Origin: an uncultured Parasutterella sp.
Lineage (GTDB): Bacteria; Pseudomonadota; Gammaproteobacteria; Burkholderiales; Burkholderiaceae_F
Assembly: GCA_900766055.1 (NCBI GenBank)
Contig: CAAFTZ010000025.1
Span: 1-25,096 of the forward strand
Length of the DNA: 25,096 nucleotides
Reading direction: 5' to 3'
Within the stretch, counting starts at the first letter, position 1; every line of letters begins with the position of its first letter. Below, piece after piece: positions 1 through 7,850 of this stretch. The translations under genes and the position numbers were made by a program. The notes below the pieces were generated by a model that was not told the DNA's origin, searched no databases, and saw only the letters and a program-made list of their open reading frames with translations.

Positions 1-725
1 ATTCTTTACATATTGACTTCAAGCGTTTCAGCGAAATTGCGAAGAAAGTCGGCGCTTACCTGATGGTCGATATGGCGCACTATGCGGGACTCGTTGCCGC
101 CGGAGTTTATCCGAGTCCGTTCCCTTACGCCGATATCGTGACGACCACGACCCACAAGACGCTGCGCGGACCGAGAGGCGGCATGATCTTCTGCCGTCCT
201 GATCTGGAAAAACAGATCAATATGGCGGTCTTCCCCGGTGTTCAAGGCGGCCCCCTGATGCATGTGATTGCCGCTAAGGCAGTCGCTTTCGGCGAAGCAT
301 TAAAACCGGAATACAAGGAATATCAGCAGCAGGTCATCAAGAATGCCGCTGCAATGGCTGACGCTCTGACGAAACGCGGCCTTCGTATTGTCTCCGGACG
401 CACCCAGAGCCATGTGATGCTCGTGGACCTTCGTTCTAAGAACATCACCGGGAAAGAAGCTGAAACCCTTCTTCATGAAGTCGGTATTACGGTCAATAAG
501 AATTCGATTCCGAACGACCCGCAGAAACCCTTCGTGACCAGCGGTATTCGCTTGGGTTCTCCTGCTATGACGACCCGCGGCTTCAAAGAAAACGAAGCGA
601 TTGAAGTCGCCAATCTCATCGCTGACGTGCTTGATGCACCTAAGAACGAACAGGTGCTCGCCAACGTAAAAGAACGTGTTGCAAGTCTCGTTGCCCGATT
701 CCCTGTTTATTGGGCAACCGTGTAA
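1..725 (+). CDS. glyA: Serine hydroxymethyltransferase, C-terminal part (5' end outside window)
   Basis: Open from the window edge in the frame starting at base 3; about 240 C-terminal residues are visible. The enzyme is cytosolic and PLP-dependent; it interconverts serine and glycine while loading one-carbon units onto tetrahydrofolate. The PLP-lysine motif is visible as T-T-T-T-H-K-T-L-R-G-P-R-G-G, with the lysine codon at 156-158. The region before it (V-D-M-A-H-Y-A-G-L-V) is the conserved PLP-ring segment. The internal ATG at 63 lies inside the conserved fold and is not the start. The stop at 723-725 is followed 21 nt later by nrdR, a common neighbour of glyA in betaproteobacteria. Family assignment is secure; only the N-terminal part is missing, through the window cut. 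Confidence 0.97.
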   Translation, partial: SLHIDFKRFSEIAKKVGAYLMVDMAHYAGLVAAGVYPSPFPYADIVTTTTHKTLRGPRGGMIFCRPDLEKQINMAVFPGVQGGPLMHVIAAKAVAFGEALKPEYKEYQQQVIKNAAAMADALTKRGLRIVSGRTQSHVMLVDLRSKNITGKEAETLLHEVGITVNKNSIPNDPQKPFVTSGIRLGSPAMTTRGFKENEAIEVANLIADVLDAPKNEQVLANVKERVASLVARFPVYWATV

Positions 726-746
726 GGCTGATTCAGGAGCGATCCT

Positions 747-1220
747 ATGCTTTGTCCCTACTGCAAAGAACCCAACACTCAAGTTATTGACTCCCGTACC
801 TGTGAAGAAGGTTCGGCCATTCGGCGCCGGAGAAAGTGTCCGAACTGCGGTGCCCGCTTCACGACGTACGAAAAGGCCGCACTGCAGATGCCGCTCATCA
901 TCAAGAAAAACGGCAGCGTTCGGGAGGCCTACAACAGCGAGAAGCTGCGCCGCTCCATGCAGATTGCGCTGCGCAAGCGCCCCGTGAAAGCAAGCGAGCT
1001 CGACTCGGCCATTTCGCGCATTGAGAAGCAGCTTCAAGTGTCCGGGGAAAAGGAAGTGACCTCCAAACGCGTCGGAGATATGGTCATGCTCGAGTTGAAG
1101 AAACTCGATAACGTGGCCTATGTCCGCTACGGTTCGGTCTACTTTAACTGCGGGACGTTGGACGACATGATCAAGCTCGTTGAAAACGCCCGAGACGACC
1201 AAGGAAAGGAGGAAAAATGA
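747..1220 (+). CDS. nrdR: Transcriptional repressor NrdR
   Basis: 157 aa, the usual length for NrdR (about 150). Four zinc-ribbon cysteines are visible: C3, C6, C31 and C34, with the run R-R-R-R-K just before the second pair. An ATP-cone domain follows from about residue 49 (P-L-I-I-K-K-N-G-S-V-R-E-A). NrdR proteins sense ATP/dATP and repress ribonucleotide reductase genes by binding NrdR boxes. The ATG is preceded by the Shine-Dalgarno-like AGGAG near 736. The last codons overlap the ribD start (ATGA, 1217-1220), so translation of the two is probably coupled. The nrdR-ribD pair is also the gene order in enterobacteria. Confidence 0.96.
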   Translation: MLCPYCKEPNTQVIDSRTCEEGSAIRRRRKCPNCGARFTTYEKAALQMPLIIKKNGSVREAYNSEKLRRSMQIALRKRPVKASELDSAISRIEKQLQVSGEKEVTSKRVGDMVMLELKKLDNVAYVRYGSVYFNCGTLDDMIKLVENARDDQGKEEK

Positions 1221-2308
1221 GTTTTTCCGATTGTTCATATATGCGCCGTGCGCTGGAGCTGGCGAAGAAAGCTCGTTTTAACTGTCCGCCGAATCCGGCC
1301 GTGGGCTGCGTGATTGTCAAAGACCGTCGAATCATCGGCGAAGGTTTTACTCAGAAAACCGGGAAAGCGCACGCCGAAGTCATGGCACTGCGCGACGCTG
1401 CTTCTCGAGGAGAAAGCGTAGAGGGCGCAACGGTTTACGTGACGCTTGAGCCGTGTTCACACTACGGACGTACACCGCCCTGCGCCCTAGCGCTGAAAAA
1501 CGCTAAGGTTGCCCGGGTAGTTGCGGCGCTGAAGGATCCTAATCCGTTGGTAGCCGGCAAAGGCCTCAAGATGCTTGAAGAAGCCGGTGTTAAAGTCGAA
1601 TGCGGCTTGGAGGCGGAAGAAGCCGAAGAGATCAACCGCGGATTTTTAAAGCGTCAGAGAGAAGGTATGCCCTGGGTGCGTACCAAGATGGCTATGAGCG
1701 TGGACGGCAATACAGCGCTGGCTAACGGCAAGAGTCAGTGGATCACTTCTGAAGAAGCCCGAGCCGACGGACACTTCTGGCGCGGCATCAGCGGCGCGGT
1801 GCTGACCGGGCTCGGGACCGTGCTGGCAGATAATCCTCAGATGACGGCGCGTTTCGAAGGTGTCACTCGCCAGCCTCTGAAAGTCGTCGTGGACTCCAAT
1901 CTCAGTCTGAATCCGGATCTGAAGATTTTCCAGGGCGGAAAGACCTTGCTGGTTTGCGCCCACTACGACATTGTGCGGGCGCAAAACTTTGAAAGCCAAG
2001 GTGTTGAGGTTATCGAGCTGCCGGGAAAAGACGGCAAGGTTGATCTCAGAGCTTTAATGAAGGAGCTCGCCAAGCGCGAAATCAATGACGTGCATGTGGA
2101 AGCCGGCGCTCGCCTGAACGGCGCTTTGGCGATGGAAGGCCTGATTGATGAATATCTAATCTATGTGGCGCCGGTGTTTTTAGGCGACGGACGCCGTTTG
2201 CTGGATTTACCTTCTTTTAAAGACCTTTGTGAGGGTGTCGCGTTAGAATTCACCGATATTCAGAAAGTTGGTCCGGATGTGCGTCTGATGCTCCGTCCGG
2301 TGCGCTAA
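1217..2308 (+). CDS. ribD: Bifunctional riboflavin biosynthesis deaminase/reductase RibD
   Basis: 363 aa, normal for the two-domain enzyme. It carries out the second and third steps of riboflavin synthesis: deamination of the pyrimidine intermediate, then NADPH-dependent reduction of its ribosyl side chain. The N-terminal cytidine-deaminase-like domain has the zinc motif H52-A-E54 and P79-C80-S-H-x-G-R-T-P-P-C89. The C-terminal reductase domain begins at about residue 148 (P-W-V-R-T-K-M-A-M-S-V-D-G). The start overlaps the nrdR stop by 4 nt and has the strong ribosome site AAGGAGG inside nrdR. It is followed by ribE after 17 nt. Cytosolic enzyme. Confidence 0.97.
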   Translation: MSFSDCSYMRRALELAKKARFNCPPNPAVGCVIVKDRRIIGEGFTQKTGKAHAEVMALRDAASRGESVEGATVYVTLEPCSHYGRTPPCALALKNAKVARVVAALKDPNPLVAGKGLKMLEEAGVKVECGLEAEEAEEINRGFLKRQREGMPWVRTKMAMSVDGNTALANGKSQWITSEEARADGHFWRGISGAVLTGLGTVLADNPQMTARFEGVTRQPLKVVVDSNLSLNPDLKIFQGGKTLLVCAHYDIVRAQNFESQGVEVIELPGKDGKVDLRALMKELAKREINDVHVEAGARLNGALAMEGLIDEYLIYVAPVFLGDGRRLLDLPSFKDLCEGVALEFTDIQKVGPDVRLMLRPVR

Positions 2309-2325
2309 ATAAGGAGACGATATTT

Positions 2326-2934
2326 ATGTTTACAGGAATTATTCAGGCCGTCGGCCGTATTCGCGATAACGAAGAGATTGGCGACGGTCTGCGTATTCAT
2401 GTTGAAGCCCCGGAACTCGGTCTGGACACGGTCAAGATCGGAGACTCTATCGCCATCAACGGCGCCTGCATGACAGTGGTTGAAGTCGACGAAAAGCGAT
2501 TTAAGGTTGAAGTTTCTGCCGAGTCCCTTAGCAAAACCGCCGGCTTAGACGGTTGGGGCTATGTGAACTTGGAAAAAGCCATGCGTCTCGGCGACCGTTT
2601 GGACGGTCACATTGTGAGCGGCCACGTTGACGGAGTAGGCGAAGTCGATGCTTTCGATAAGGTTGCCGAATCCTACCGCTTAGTGGTTCGCTGCCCGATG
2701 AAGCTTGCCAAGTTCCTGGCTTACAAAGGCTCGGTTGCCATCAACGGTGTTTCTCTGACGATCAACGAAGTGGAAGACACGCCGGCCGGCACCCGCATCA
2801 GCATTAACCTGATTCCTCATACTTTCGAATACACTGCTTTCAAACACACCAAGAAGCGCGACCTGGTCAATGTTGAGGTGGATACGGTTGCCCGCTATAT
2901 CGAAAGAATGTATTCGCTCACCGAGCATAAATAA
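2326..2934 (+). CDS. ribE: Riboflavin synthase, alpha subunit
   Basis: 202 aa, typical of the family. It converts two molecules of 6,7-dimethyl-8-ribityllumazine into riboflavin and the pyrimidine precursor. The N-terminus M-F-T-G-I-I is the family signature. Two lumazine-binding repeats are visible, about residues 1-95 and 96-195; each has a G-D-S-I-A-I-N-G / G-S-V-A-I-N-G-V-S-L-T block. The ribosome site AAGGAGA lies about 9 nt before the ATG. The gene sits 17 nt after ribD and clearly belongs to the same transcript. A large hairpin starts 12 nt after its stop, before ribH. Some nomenclatures call this gene ribC. Confidence 0.96.
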   Translation: MFTGIIQAVGRIRDNEEIGDGLRIHVEAPELGLDTVKIGDSIAINGACMTVVEVDEKRFKVEVSAESLSKTAGLDGWGYVNLEKAMRLGDRLDGHIVSGHVDGVGEVDAFDKVAESYRLVVRCPMKLAKFLAYKGSVAINGVSLTINEVEDTPAGTRISINLIPHTFEYTAFKHTKKRDLVNVEVDTVARYIERMYSLTEHK

Positions 2935-2945
2935 TTGAATTTTTG

Positions 2946-3002
2946 ACGGCCTTTAAACCCAACGCGGAGCGATTCGCGGAGGATTTGAAAGGCCGTTTTG
3001 TT
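2946..3002 (+). terminator. Terminator- or attenuator-like hairpin between ribE and ribH
   Basis: The arms ACGGCCTTT (2946-2954) and AAAGGCCGT (2988-2996) are perfectly complementary. Pairing can extend inward through AAA/TTT with one bulged G and through an inner CGCG/CGCG (2963-2966 with 2975-2978). The downstream arm runs directly into TTTTGTT (2996-3002). This is the architecture of an intrinsic terminator, placed inside what otherwise looks like one riboflavin operon. It could be a partial terminator that lowers ribH-nusB expression relative to ribDE, or an attenuator. I do not see the conserved elements of an FMN riboswitch here. Confidence 0.6.
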
Positions 3003-3025
3003 AGAATTCCGCCTATCAATTTAAC

Positions 3026-3038
3026 GGAGAAGAATGTG
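3026..3038 (+). promoter_or_regulatory. Ribosome binding site that fixes the GTG start of ribH
   Basis: GGAG at 3026-3029 lies 6 nt before GTG at 3036-3038. The frame stays open upstream to an ATG-less start near 2943. That longer version would add about 31 residues without family similarity and would run through the ribE-ribH hairpin, so the GTG is preferred. Confidence 0.65.
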
Positions 3039-3536
3039 TCCATTGAATTCATTAAACCGAATGCAGACGGCAGTGATTTGAAAATCGGTATTGTTTCCGC
3101 CCGCTTCAATGACTGGGCCTGCGATGCCATGTTTGCATCCTGCTATGAAGAGCTCAAGGCTCACGGGGTTAAAGACGAAAATATTGTGGTAACCACGGTT
3201 CCCGGCGCCTTAGAAATCCCCGGAGCACTCGTAATGCTCTACGAAGGCTATCCGGATCTGGACGCCTTAGTTGCAATCGGCTGCGTGATCAGAGGAGAGA
3301 CCTACCACTTTGAACTGGTCGCCAATGAGTCTTCCCGCGGCGTGACAGACTTCGTTACGACCGAAGGCATCTCTGTTGCCAACTGCATTTTGACGGTTGA
3401 AAACGAAGAACAGGCCAAAGTCCGCGTCCAGGAAAAGGGTGCCGACGCTGCTCGCGTCGCTCTGGAAATGGGCAATCTTCGCCGCTTCTGCGGACGCCGC
3501 GTTATGGAAAATTACGGAGAAGATAATGGACAGTAA
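3036..3536 (+). CDS. ribH: 6,7-dimethyl-8-ribityllumazine synthase
   Basis: 166 aa from the GTG at 3036, close to the usual 155-165. The enzyme condenses the ribityl-pyrimidine with 3,4-dihydroxy-2-butanone 4-phosphate and usually forms a large cytosolic oligomer. Visible motifs: V-S-A-R-F-N (substrate-binding aromatic residue), V-P-G-A-L-E-I-P, G-C-V-I-R-G-E-T-Y-H-F-E (catalytic His region), and N-C-I-L-T-V-E-N-E-E-Q-A near the end. The reading frame extends to 2943, but the extension has no family similarity, and the GTG has a good ribosome site. The 3' end overlaps the nusB start by 11 nt. The substrate-forming gene ribBA, often found just upstream in betaproteobacteria, is absent here. 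Confidence 0.95.
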   Translation: MSIEFIKPNADGSDLKIGIVSARFNDWACDAMFASCYEELKAHGVKDENIVVTTVPGALEIPGALVMLYEGYPDLDALVAIGCVIRGETYHFELVANESSRGVTDFVTTEGISVANCILTVENEEQAKVRVQEKGADAARVALEMGNLRRFCGRRVMENYGEDNGQ

Positions 3537-4005
3537 TCATACGGGAGCCAAGAGCCCCGCAAAGAAGCGCGGAGGCCGGAGCGCCCGTCGCCGTTCACGC
3601 GAATTCGCACTTCAGGGTGTGTATCAATGGCTGATGAGTCATACCGATCCGGAAGCGATTGATGCCGCTGCTTTGGAGGCGGAAGATTTCGATAAGGCCG
3701 ATCAGGCTTTTTACCGTGAACTGCTTCACGGCGTCACCGAAGAGTTTCCGTCTCTTGAGGCGAGCTACGCTCCTCATATTGACCGTGAAGTGACGTCATT
3801 GTCTCCGATTGAAAGAGCCATTCTTTTAATCGGCACATACGAGCTTAAAAATACGACGACGCCTTATCGCGTTGTGATCAATGAGGCAGTGGAACTGGCT
3901 AAGAGTTTCGGCGGTTCCGACGGCTTTAAATATGTCAACGGAGTTTTGGACAAGATGGTTCCCGAACTTCGTCCCTACGAGGTTGTAAAAGGCAAAAATG
4001 CCTGA
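3526..4005 (+). CDS. nusB: Transcription antitermination factor NusB
   Basis: 159 aa from the ATG at 3526, a normal NusB length. With NusE (S10), NusB binds boxA RNA and supports antitermination, chiefly of rRNA operons. The N-terminus is very basic (K-S-P-A-K-K-R-G-G-R-S-A-R-R-R-S-R). It is followed by the family start R-E-F-A-L-Q-G-V-Y-Q-W and the conserved end S-P-I-E-R-A-I-L...I-N-E-A-V-E-L-A-K-S-F-G-G...F-V/K-Y-V-N-G-V-L-D. The ATG is preceded by ACGGAGA and overlaps the ribH end by 11 nt. The open frame extends upstream inside ribH, but that part is an out-of-frame shadow of ribH. Next gene thiL overlaps by 8 nt. Confidence 0.95.
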   Translation: MDSNHTGAKSPAKKRGGRSARRRSREFALQGVYQWLMSHTDPEAIDAAALEAEDFDKADQAFYRELLHGVTEEFPSLEASYAPHIDREVTSLSPIERAILLIGTYELKNTTTPYRVVINEAVELAKSFGGSDGFKYVNGVLDKMVPELRPYEVVKGKNA

Positions 4006-5032
4006 GCACCCTGCCTGTACGATGACTCCGAATCCGCTTGATGAATTCGGAGTCATATCCCGTTTTTTTACGGATCGCTCTTTTTATCCGTCTGCGTGGC
4101 CTTCACAAGGCGCAGGGGACGACTGTGCGTTTCTTGACATCGGGCCGATGCGTTTGGCTGTGACGGCCGACATGATGGCGCTCGGATCGCATTTTTTAGA
4201 AAATGCTTCTCCTTACACGGTTGGCCGCAAAGCGCTTGCTGTGAATTTATCCGATCTTGCCGCGGCCGGTTCCGAGCCGAAAGCATTTTTCCTCTCTATT
4301 TCTCTGCCTCGCATCGACGAGAACTGGCTGGAAGGTTTTTCCAAAGGTCTTATGGAGGAGGCTCGGCGCTTTAACTGTCCGCTGCGCGGCGGAGACACCG
4401 TTAAATCATTTGTCAGGCCGGGGCAGGCGCCTTATACCGCCGTCTCTATTACTGCGATGGGCGAACTGCCGGCCGGCAAAGGACTGACCCGTGCCGGCGC
4501 TCGAGTGGGCGACGACGTTTGGGTCTCCGGCACGCCCGGAGACGCGTTCGCCGCTTTAGGACAGATCTTCGGATACTGGACGTTTGCCGAGCCGCTCTTC
4601 GGGTATTTCCGTTCCCGCATGGATTTGCCTGAACCGCGTGTTGCGCTCGGACGCGGTTTGTTAAATGCCGCCACAGCTTGCTGTGATATTTCCGATGGTT
4701 TGGTTGGAGATCTGAAGCATATCCTGGAGCGATCCGGGGTTTCAGCTCGCCTTTTCTGGCCGGCTTTTCCGAAGTCCGACGCAATGAAACTTCTTCCCGA
4801 AGCCGTCCAACAGCGCTGTATTTTGTCCGGCGGAGATGATTACGAATTGCTCTTTACCGCGCCTTCTCATTGCCGCGGAGAAGTCGAACGAATCGCTGAG
4901 CGTGCAGGTACTCGTGTGTCCCGCATCGGCGAGATTGTTCCGGCAGGGGATCCCTTAAAAATTATTGATGCAAACGGCGCGGAGGTCGGGTGCGGGGCCT
5001 CATTTAACCATTTCGGAGAAGCCGGCTCATGA
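3998..5032 (+). CDS. thiL: Thiamine-monophosphate kinase
   Basis: 344 aa (336 if the ATG at 4022 is used). ThiL phosphorylates thiamine monophosphate to thiamine diphosphate with ATP. Visible motifs in order: D-E-F-G-V-I near the N-terminus, G-D-D-C-A-F-L, the ADM-like metal site T-A-D-M-M, L-A-V-N-L-S-D-L-A-A-A-G, R-G-G-D-T-V, C-D-I-S-D-G-L-V-G-D-L, and S-G-G-D-D-Y-E-L-L-F near the C-terminus. I chose the first ATG because AAAGG lies just upstream, while the ATG at 4022 has no ribosome site. The frame overlaps nusB by 8 nt and pgpA by 4 nt (ATGA). The nusB-thiL-pgpA order is widely conserved in proteobacteria. Confidence 0.96.
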   Translation: MPEHPACTMTPNPLDEFGVISRFFTDRSFYPSAWPSQGAGDDCAFLDIGPMRLAVTADMMALGSHFLENASPYTVGRKALAVNLSDLAAAGSEPKAFFLSISLPRIDENWLEGFSKGLMEEARRFNCPLRGGDTVKSFVRPGQAPYTAVSITAMGELPAGKGLTRAGARVGDDVWVSGTPGDAFAALGQIFGYWTFAEPLFGYFRSRMDLPEPRVALGRGLLNAATACCDISDGLVGDLKHILERSGVSARLFWPAFPKSDAMKLLPEAVQQRCILSGGDDYELLFTAPSHCRGEVERIAERAGTRVSRIGEIVPAGDPLKIIDANGAEVGCGASFNHFGEAGS

Positions 5033-5562
5033 AATCCTATAAAACGACACCGCCTTCTTTTAAGACAGTGCTTGAACACCCTTGGCTTTGGATCTCAACA
5101 TTCTTCGGATCCGGCTGCATTACGCCGGCGCCGGGAACTTGGGGTTCCTTTGCTGCGTGGGGCGCCTTCTGGCTTTTGGATATGTGGCTCGGACGGAGCT
5201 TCATCTGGGCCGCGGCATTGGTTTTATTTGTGCTCGGATGTGTCTCGGTCGGTAAAAGTACTGCTTATTTAAATAAAGTCGATCACGGCTCCATCGTGGT
5301 CGATGAAGTCGTCGCGGTATGGGTGGTTCTGCTTCTGACGCCTTTGGGTTTCTGGTGGCAGCTCTCATCCGTAATCGCGTTTCGTTTTTTTGACATCGTT
5401 AAGCTTCCGCCCGCATCGGTGCTGGACAGAGGCCGTCAGAACGGCTTTACTGTCATGCTTGACGATATATTCGCGGCTGTTTATGCCATTCTGGTTATCA
5501 ATTCGATGGCCTGGGTGGCGGGGTTCTACGGAGCCGCTTCACCTATTTGGATTTTGCGATGA
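5029..5562 (+). CDS. pgpA: Phosphatidylglycerophosphatase A
   Basis: 177 aa integral inner-membrane protein. It dephosphorylates phosphatidylglycerophosphate to phosphatidylglycerol, an essential phospholipid step that often has redundant enzymes. The family motifs are visible: G-S-G-C-I-T-P-A-P-G-T-W-G-S near residues 27-40, and the acidic D-H-G-S-I-V-V-D-E-V-V-A-V-W. Several hydrophobic helices follow. The start overlaps the thiL stop (ATGA) and its own stop overlaps the pncC start (ATGA), so the three genes are translationally linked. In many bacteria thiL and pgpA are adjacent although the pathways are unrelated. Confidence 0.95.
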   Translation: MKSYKTTPPSFKTVLEHPWLWISTFFGSGCITPAPGTWGSFAAWGAFWLLDMWLGRSFIWAAALVLFVLGCVSVGKSTAYLNKVDHGSIVVDEVVAVWVVLLLTPLGFWWQLSSVIAFRFFDIVKLPPASVLDRGRQNGFTVMLDDIFAAVYAILVINSMAWVAGFYGAASPIWILR

Positions 5563-6053
5563 ATAAAGAAATAGAAGATAAAGTCAAAGAACTCAGCCGC
5601 CGCATTGTCGGTACCGGTCAGATCGTGGTTACCGCCGAGTCCCTTACCGGCGGAATGATCAGTGCAGCCCTGACGTCGATTCCCGGCGCGAGCGAATGGT
5701 TCGAGCGCGGTTTCGTGACTTACACCAATCAAGCGAAGCACGCGATGCTGGACGTTCCGCAATCTATTCTTGACCGCTTCTCTGCCGTGAGCACTCAAAC
5801 CGTATCGCAGATGCTTGAAGGCGCGATTCATCACTCCAACGCTACCATGGCCGTGGCCGTCAGCGGTATTGCAGGTCCGGGCGGTGCAATGCCGGGCAGA
5901 CCCGTCGGTACTGTGTTCATCGGCTGGAAGCGCAAAGGTGAGATGGCCGAAGTCGGCCGCTATGAATTCAAGGGCGACCGTCAGAGCGTGCGCGAGCAGA
6001 CGGTTGCCGTCGCCATCCAAGGGTTAATCGAAATGCTCGACGAAAGGCAGTAA
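5559..6053 (+). CDS. pncC: Nicotinamide-nucleotide amidase (CinA C-terminal-domain protein)
   Basis: 164 aa from the ATG at 5559, which overlaps the pgpA stop as ATGA; a TTG 12 nt upstream would add four residues and is less likely. Members deamidate nicotinamide mononucleotide to nicotinate mononucleotide in pyridine-nucleotide recycling. Visible family motifs: A-E-S-L-T-G-G-M-I near residue 29, T-Y-T-N-Q-A-K, and V-A-V-S-G-I-A-G-P-G-G-A. This is the stand-alone amidase domain as in E. coli PncC; the N-terminal domain of full-length CinA is absent, which is normal for this form. thiL-pgpA-cinA/pncC is a recurring betaproteobacterial order. Confidence 0.93.
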   Translation: MNKEIEDKVKELSRRIVGTGQIVVTAESLTGGMISAALTSIPGASEWFERGFVTYTNQAKHAMLDVPQSILDRFSAVSTQTVSQMLEGAIHHSNATMAVAVSGIAGPGGAMPGRPVGTVFIGWKRKGEMAEVGRYEFKGDRQSVREQTVAVAIQGLIEMLDERQ

Positions 6054-6055
6054 TC

Positions 6056-7378
6056 ATGAGTATCTGGCTCGATATTCTCTGTTTAATTCTGCTGATTCTC
6101 CTCAACGGTTTTTTTGCCATGAGCGAGATCTCCATCGTTACAGCTCGCCGCAGCAAGCTGCAAATGCTGGCAGATCAAGGCGCGAGCGGTGCAGAGCTTG
6201 CTTTGTCTTTGTCTGAAAACCCGACAAGAGCGCTTTCTACCATCCAGGTCGGCATTACTTCTATCGGCATTCTTTCCGGTATCGTCGGTGAGTCGGCATT
6301 GGTGGATCCGCTTTCTAATTTTCTTGTAGACACCATTCACATTCCGGCTGCGACCGCTCGCGGTGCTTCAATGGCGGTGGTGGTTATTCTGATCACGTAT
6401 TTCTCCATTGTGATCGGTGAATTGGTTCCGAAACGTATCGGTCAGATGGGCGCTGACGCGATCTCCCGTTTGGTTGCTAAGCCCATCCACTGGCTGGCTA
6501 TCCTGGCCATGCCTTTCGTGAAGCTGCTCTCTTTCTCCACAGAGCTGCTTCTTAAGATCCTCGGCATTAAGCAGGACGATCAAAAGATCACGGAAGAAGA
6601 AATTCATTCCATGATCGACGAAGGCGGAGAGGCCGGCGTGATTGACGCGCAGGAACACACGATGGTCAAAAATGTTTTCCGTTTGGATGACCGTGCCGTT
6701 GCGTCCCTGATGGTTCCGCGTTCCGAAGTCCAGTACTTGGACTTGGAAGATACACGCGAAGTCAATATGGAAAAAGTTCTCAACTCTCAGCATTCTCGTC
6801 TTCCGGTTTGCTACGGAGGTTTGGACGACATCCGAGGTGTGGTCACCACACGTCTGCTTTTAAAGCAGATGGTCAATGACGGTAAACCCAACTTCAAGGT
6901 GAACTACGAGCCCGTACTCTACGTTCCGGAATCTATTTCCGGTATGGAGCTGTTAGACACCTTCAGAAAGAGTGACGCAGCGTTGGCGATGGTAGTTGAC
7001 GAATACGGCGCAATCTTAGGTCTGGTGACGCCGCACGATGTGCTGGAAGCTATTGCCGGCGAATTTAAGCCGGACGCTCCGGAAGACGCTCAGATCATTC
7101 AGAAGGGCGAGAACTGCTATGAAGTCGACGGCTTGCTGCCGATTCCCGAACTGAAAGACTTGCTCGACATTGATGAGGTGCCGGACGAAGATAAGGACCG
7201 CTATACGACGGTTGCCGGCATGGTGATCTTCCTTCTGGAGCGTCTGCCCCGTACCGGAGATCGAGTCAAATGGGACGGCTGGGAATTCCGAGTTATGGTT
7301 ATGGACGGACGCCGTCTGGACCGTATCCTGATTACCAAACTGCCGTCTGCAGATGACGTTAAGGAAAAAGAGAGCTAG
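6056..7378 (+). CDS. CNNM/DUF21-CBS-CorC-type membrane protein (hemolysin-family annotation)
   Basis: 440 aa. Domain order: N-terminal CNNM (DUF21) membrane domain of about 180 residues with several hydrophobic helices (start L-D-I-L-C-L-I-L-L-I-L-L-N-G-F-F-A-M-S-E). Next comes the conserved T-E-E-E-I-H-S-M-I-D-E-G-G-E-A-G-V-I, then a CBS pair (about residues 215-335, including M-V-P-R-S-E-V and V-D-E-Y-G-A-I-L-G-L-V-T). A C-terminal CorC/HlyC transporter-associated domain ends the protein (about 350-435). Relatives are linked to magnesium or other divalent-cation transport or efflux. The frequent hemolysin label is historical and not supported by the sequence. It starts 2 nt after the pncC stop and ends before a terminator. 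Confidence 0.92.
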   Translation: MSIWLDILCLILLILLNGFFAMSEISIVTARRSKLQMLADQGASGAELALSLSENPTRALSTIQVGITSIGILSGIVGESALVDPLSNFLVDTIHIPAATARGASMAVVVILITYFSIVIGELVPKRIGQMGADAISRLVAKPIHWLAILAMPFVKLLSFSTELLLKILGIKQDDQKITEEEIHSMIDEGGEAGVIDAQEHTMVKNVFRLDDRAVASLMVPRSEVQYLDLEDTREVNMEKVLNSQHSRLPVCYGGLDDIRGVVTTRLLLKQMVNDGKPNFKVNYEPVLYVPESISGMELLDTFRKSDAALAMVVDEYGAILGLVTPHDVLEAIAGEFKPDAPEDAQIIQKGENCYEVDGLLPIPELKDLLDIDEVPDEDKDRYTTVAGMVIFLLERLPRTGDRVKWDGWEFRVMVMDGRRLDRILITKLPSADDVKEKES

Positions 7379-7425
7379 ACAATTTCGGGCCGACCGTGAG
7401 CCGGCCTTAAAGAAGCACTCAAAAC

Positions 7426-7452
7426 AAAAGACCGCTGTTTCGGCGGTCTTTT
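7426..7452. terminator. Bidirectional intrinsic terminator
   Basis: Stem AAAAGACCGC (7426-7435) pairs perfectly with GCGGTCTTTT (7443-7452) around a 7-nt loop. The A-tract and T-tract make it usable in both directions. It ends the plus-strand run from glyA and the minus-strand yqj-like operon that stops at 7470. Confidence 0.85.
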
Positions 7453-7469
7453 CGTATGCGGTGAGAAAG

Positions 7470-7850
7470 CTACTTAGACGAAGGGTTCTTAGGATCCTTC
7501 TTCACAATCGGGTGCTTCTCATCGTATTCGATACCTTTGAAGATACCGAAAGAGCTTGCGGCAATCAGTGCCGCGCCAAGGTAGCGCCTGGGGCTGCCGT
7601 TTTTAAGAACCAATCTTGCAATTGCCACCGCAGCCGGAATAAACACCGTTCGAGCCAAGGGGATAGCAACTTTCGGATTAGTTAAACCTAGGGCCTGCAT
7701 GGTTTTAACCGCGTCGACTCCGATGTTTTTGACAGCGGATGCGGGTTTGCTGCGCATATAGGTCAGCTCATCTTGAATCTGAGCTCTTTGTTCACCTGCC
7801 TTGACGGTCAGTTGTGCAAGCTTACGAGCAACGCCTTCATTTGCCTGCAT
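7470..7850 (-). CDS. Small membrane protein, third gene of a yqjDEK-like operon
   Basis: 126 aa from the ATG at 7850, preceded by the ribosome site GGGGAG. The frame is open further upstream, but that extension only overlaps the previous gene out of frame. The N-terminal half is soluble and helical (M-Q-A-N-E-G-V-A-R-K-L-A-Q...). A hydrophobic stretch around residues 67-80 (I-P-L-A-R-T-V-F-I-P-A-A-V-A) and another around 90-105 suggest membrane association. The C-terminus is lysine-rich and polar. It overlaps the YqjE-like gene by 14 nt, which matches the position of yqjK in E. coli. Sequence resemblance to YqjK itself is not clear to me, so I assign no symbol. Confidence 0.75.
   Translation of the reverse strand: MQANEGVARKLAQLTVKAGEQRAQIQDELTYMRSKPASAVKNIGVDAVKTMQALGLTNPKVAIPLARTVFIPAAVAIARLVLKNGSPRRYLGAALIAASSFGIFKGIEYDEKHPIVKKDPKNPSSK

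Noticed and set aside
300..1238. Long minus-strand open frame (312 codons) across glyA and nrdR
   Set aside because: It lies antisense to two certain genes, with no family similarity and no ribosome site; it is a shadow of the codon pattern.
2985..3007. Promoter TTGAAA ... TAGAAT just upstream of ribH
   Set aside because: The spacer is only 11 nt, too short for a sigma-70 promoter, and the -35-like box is part of the hairpin arm.
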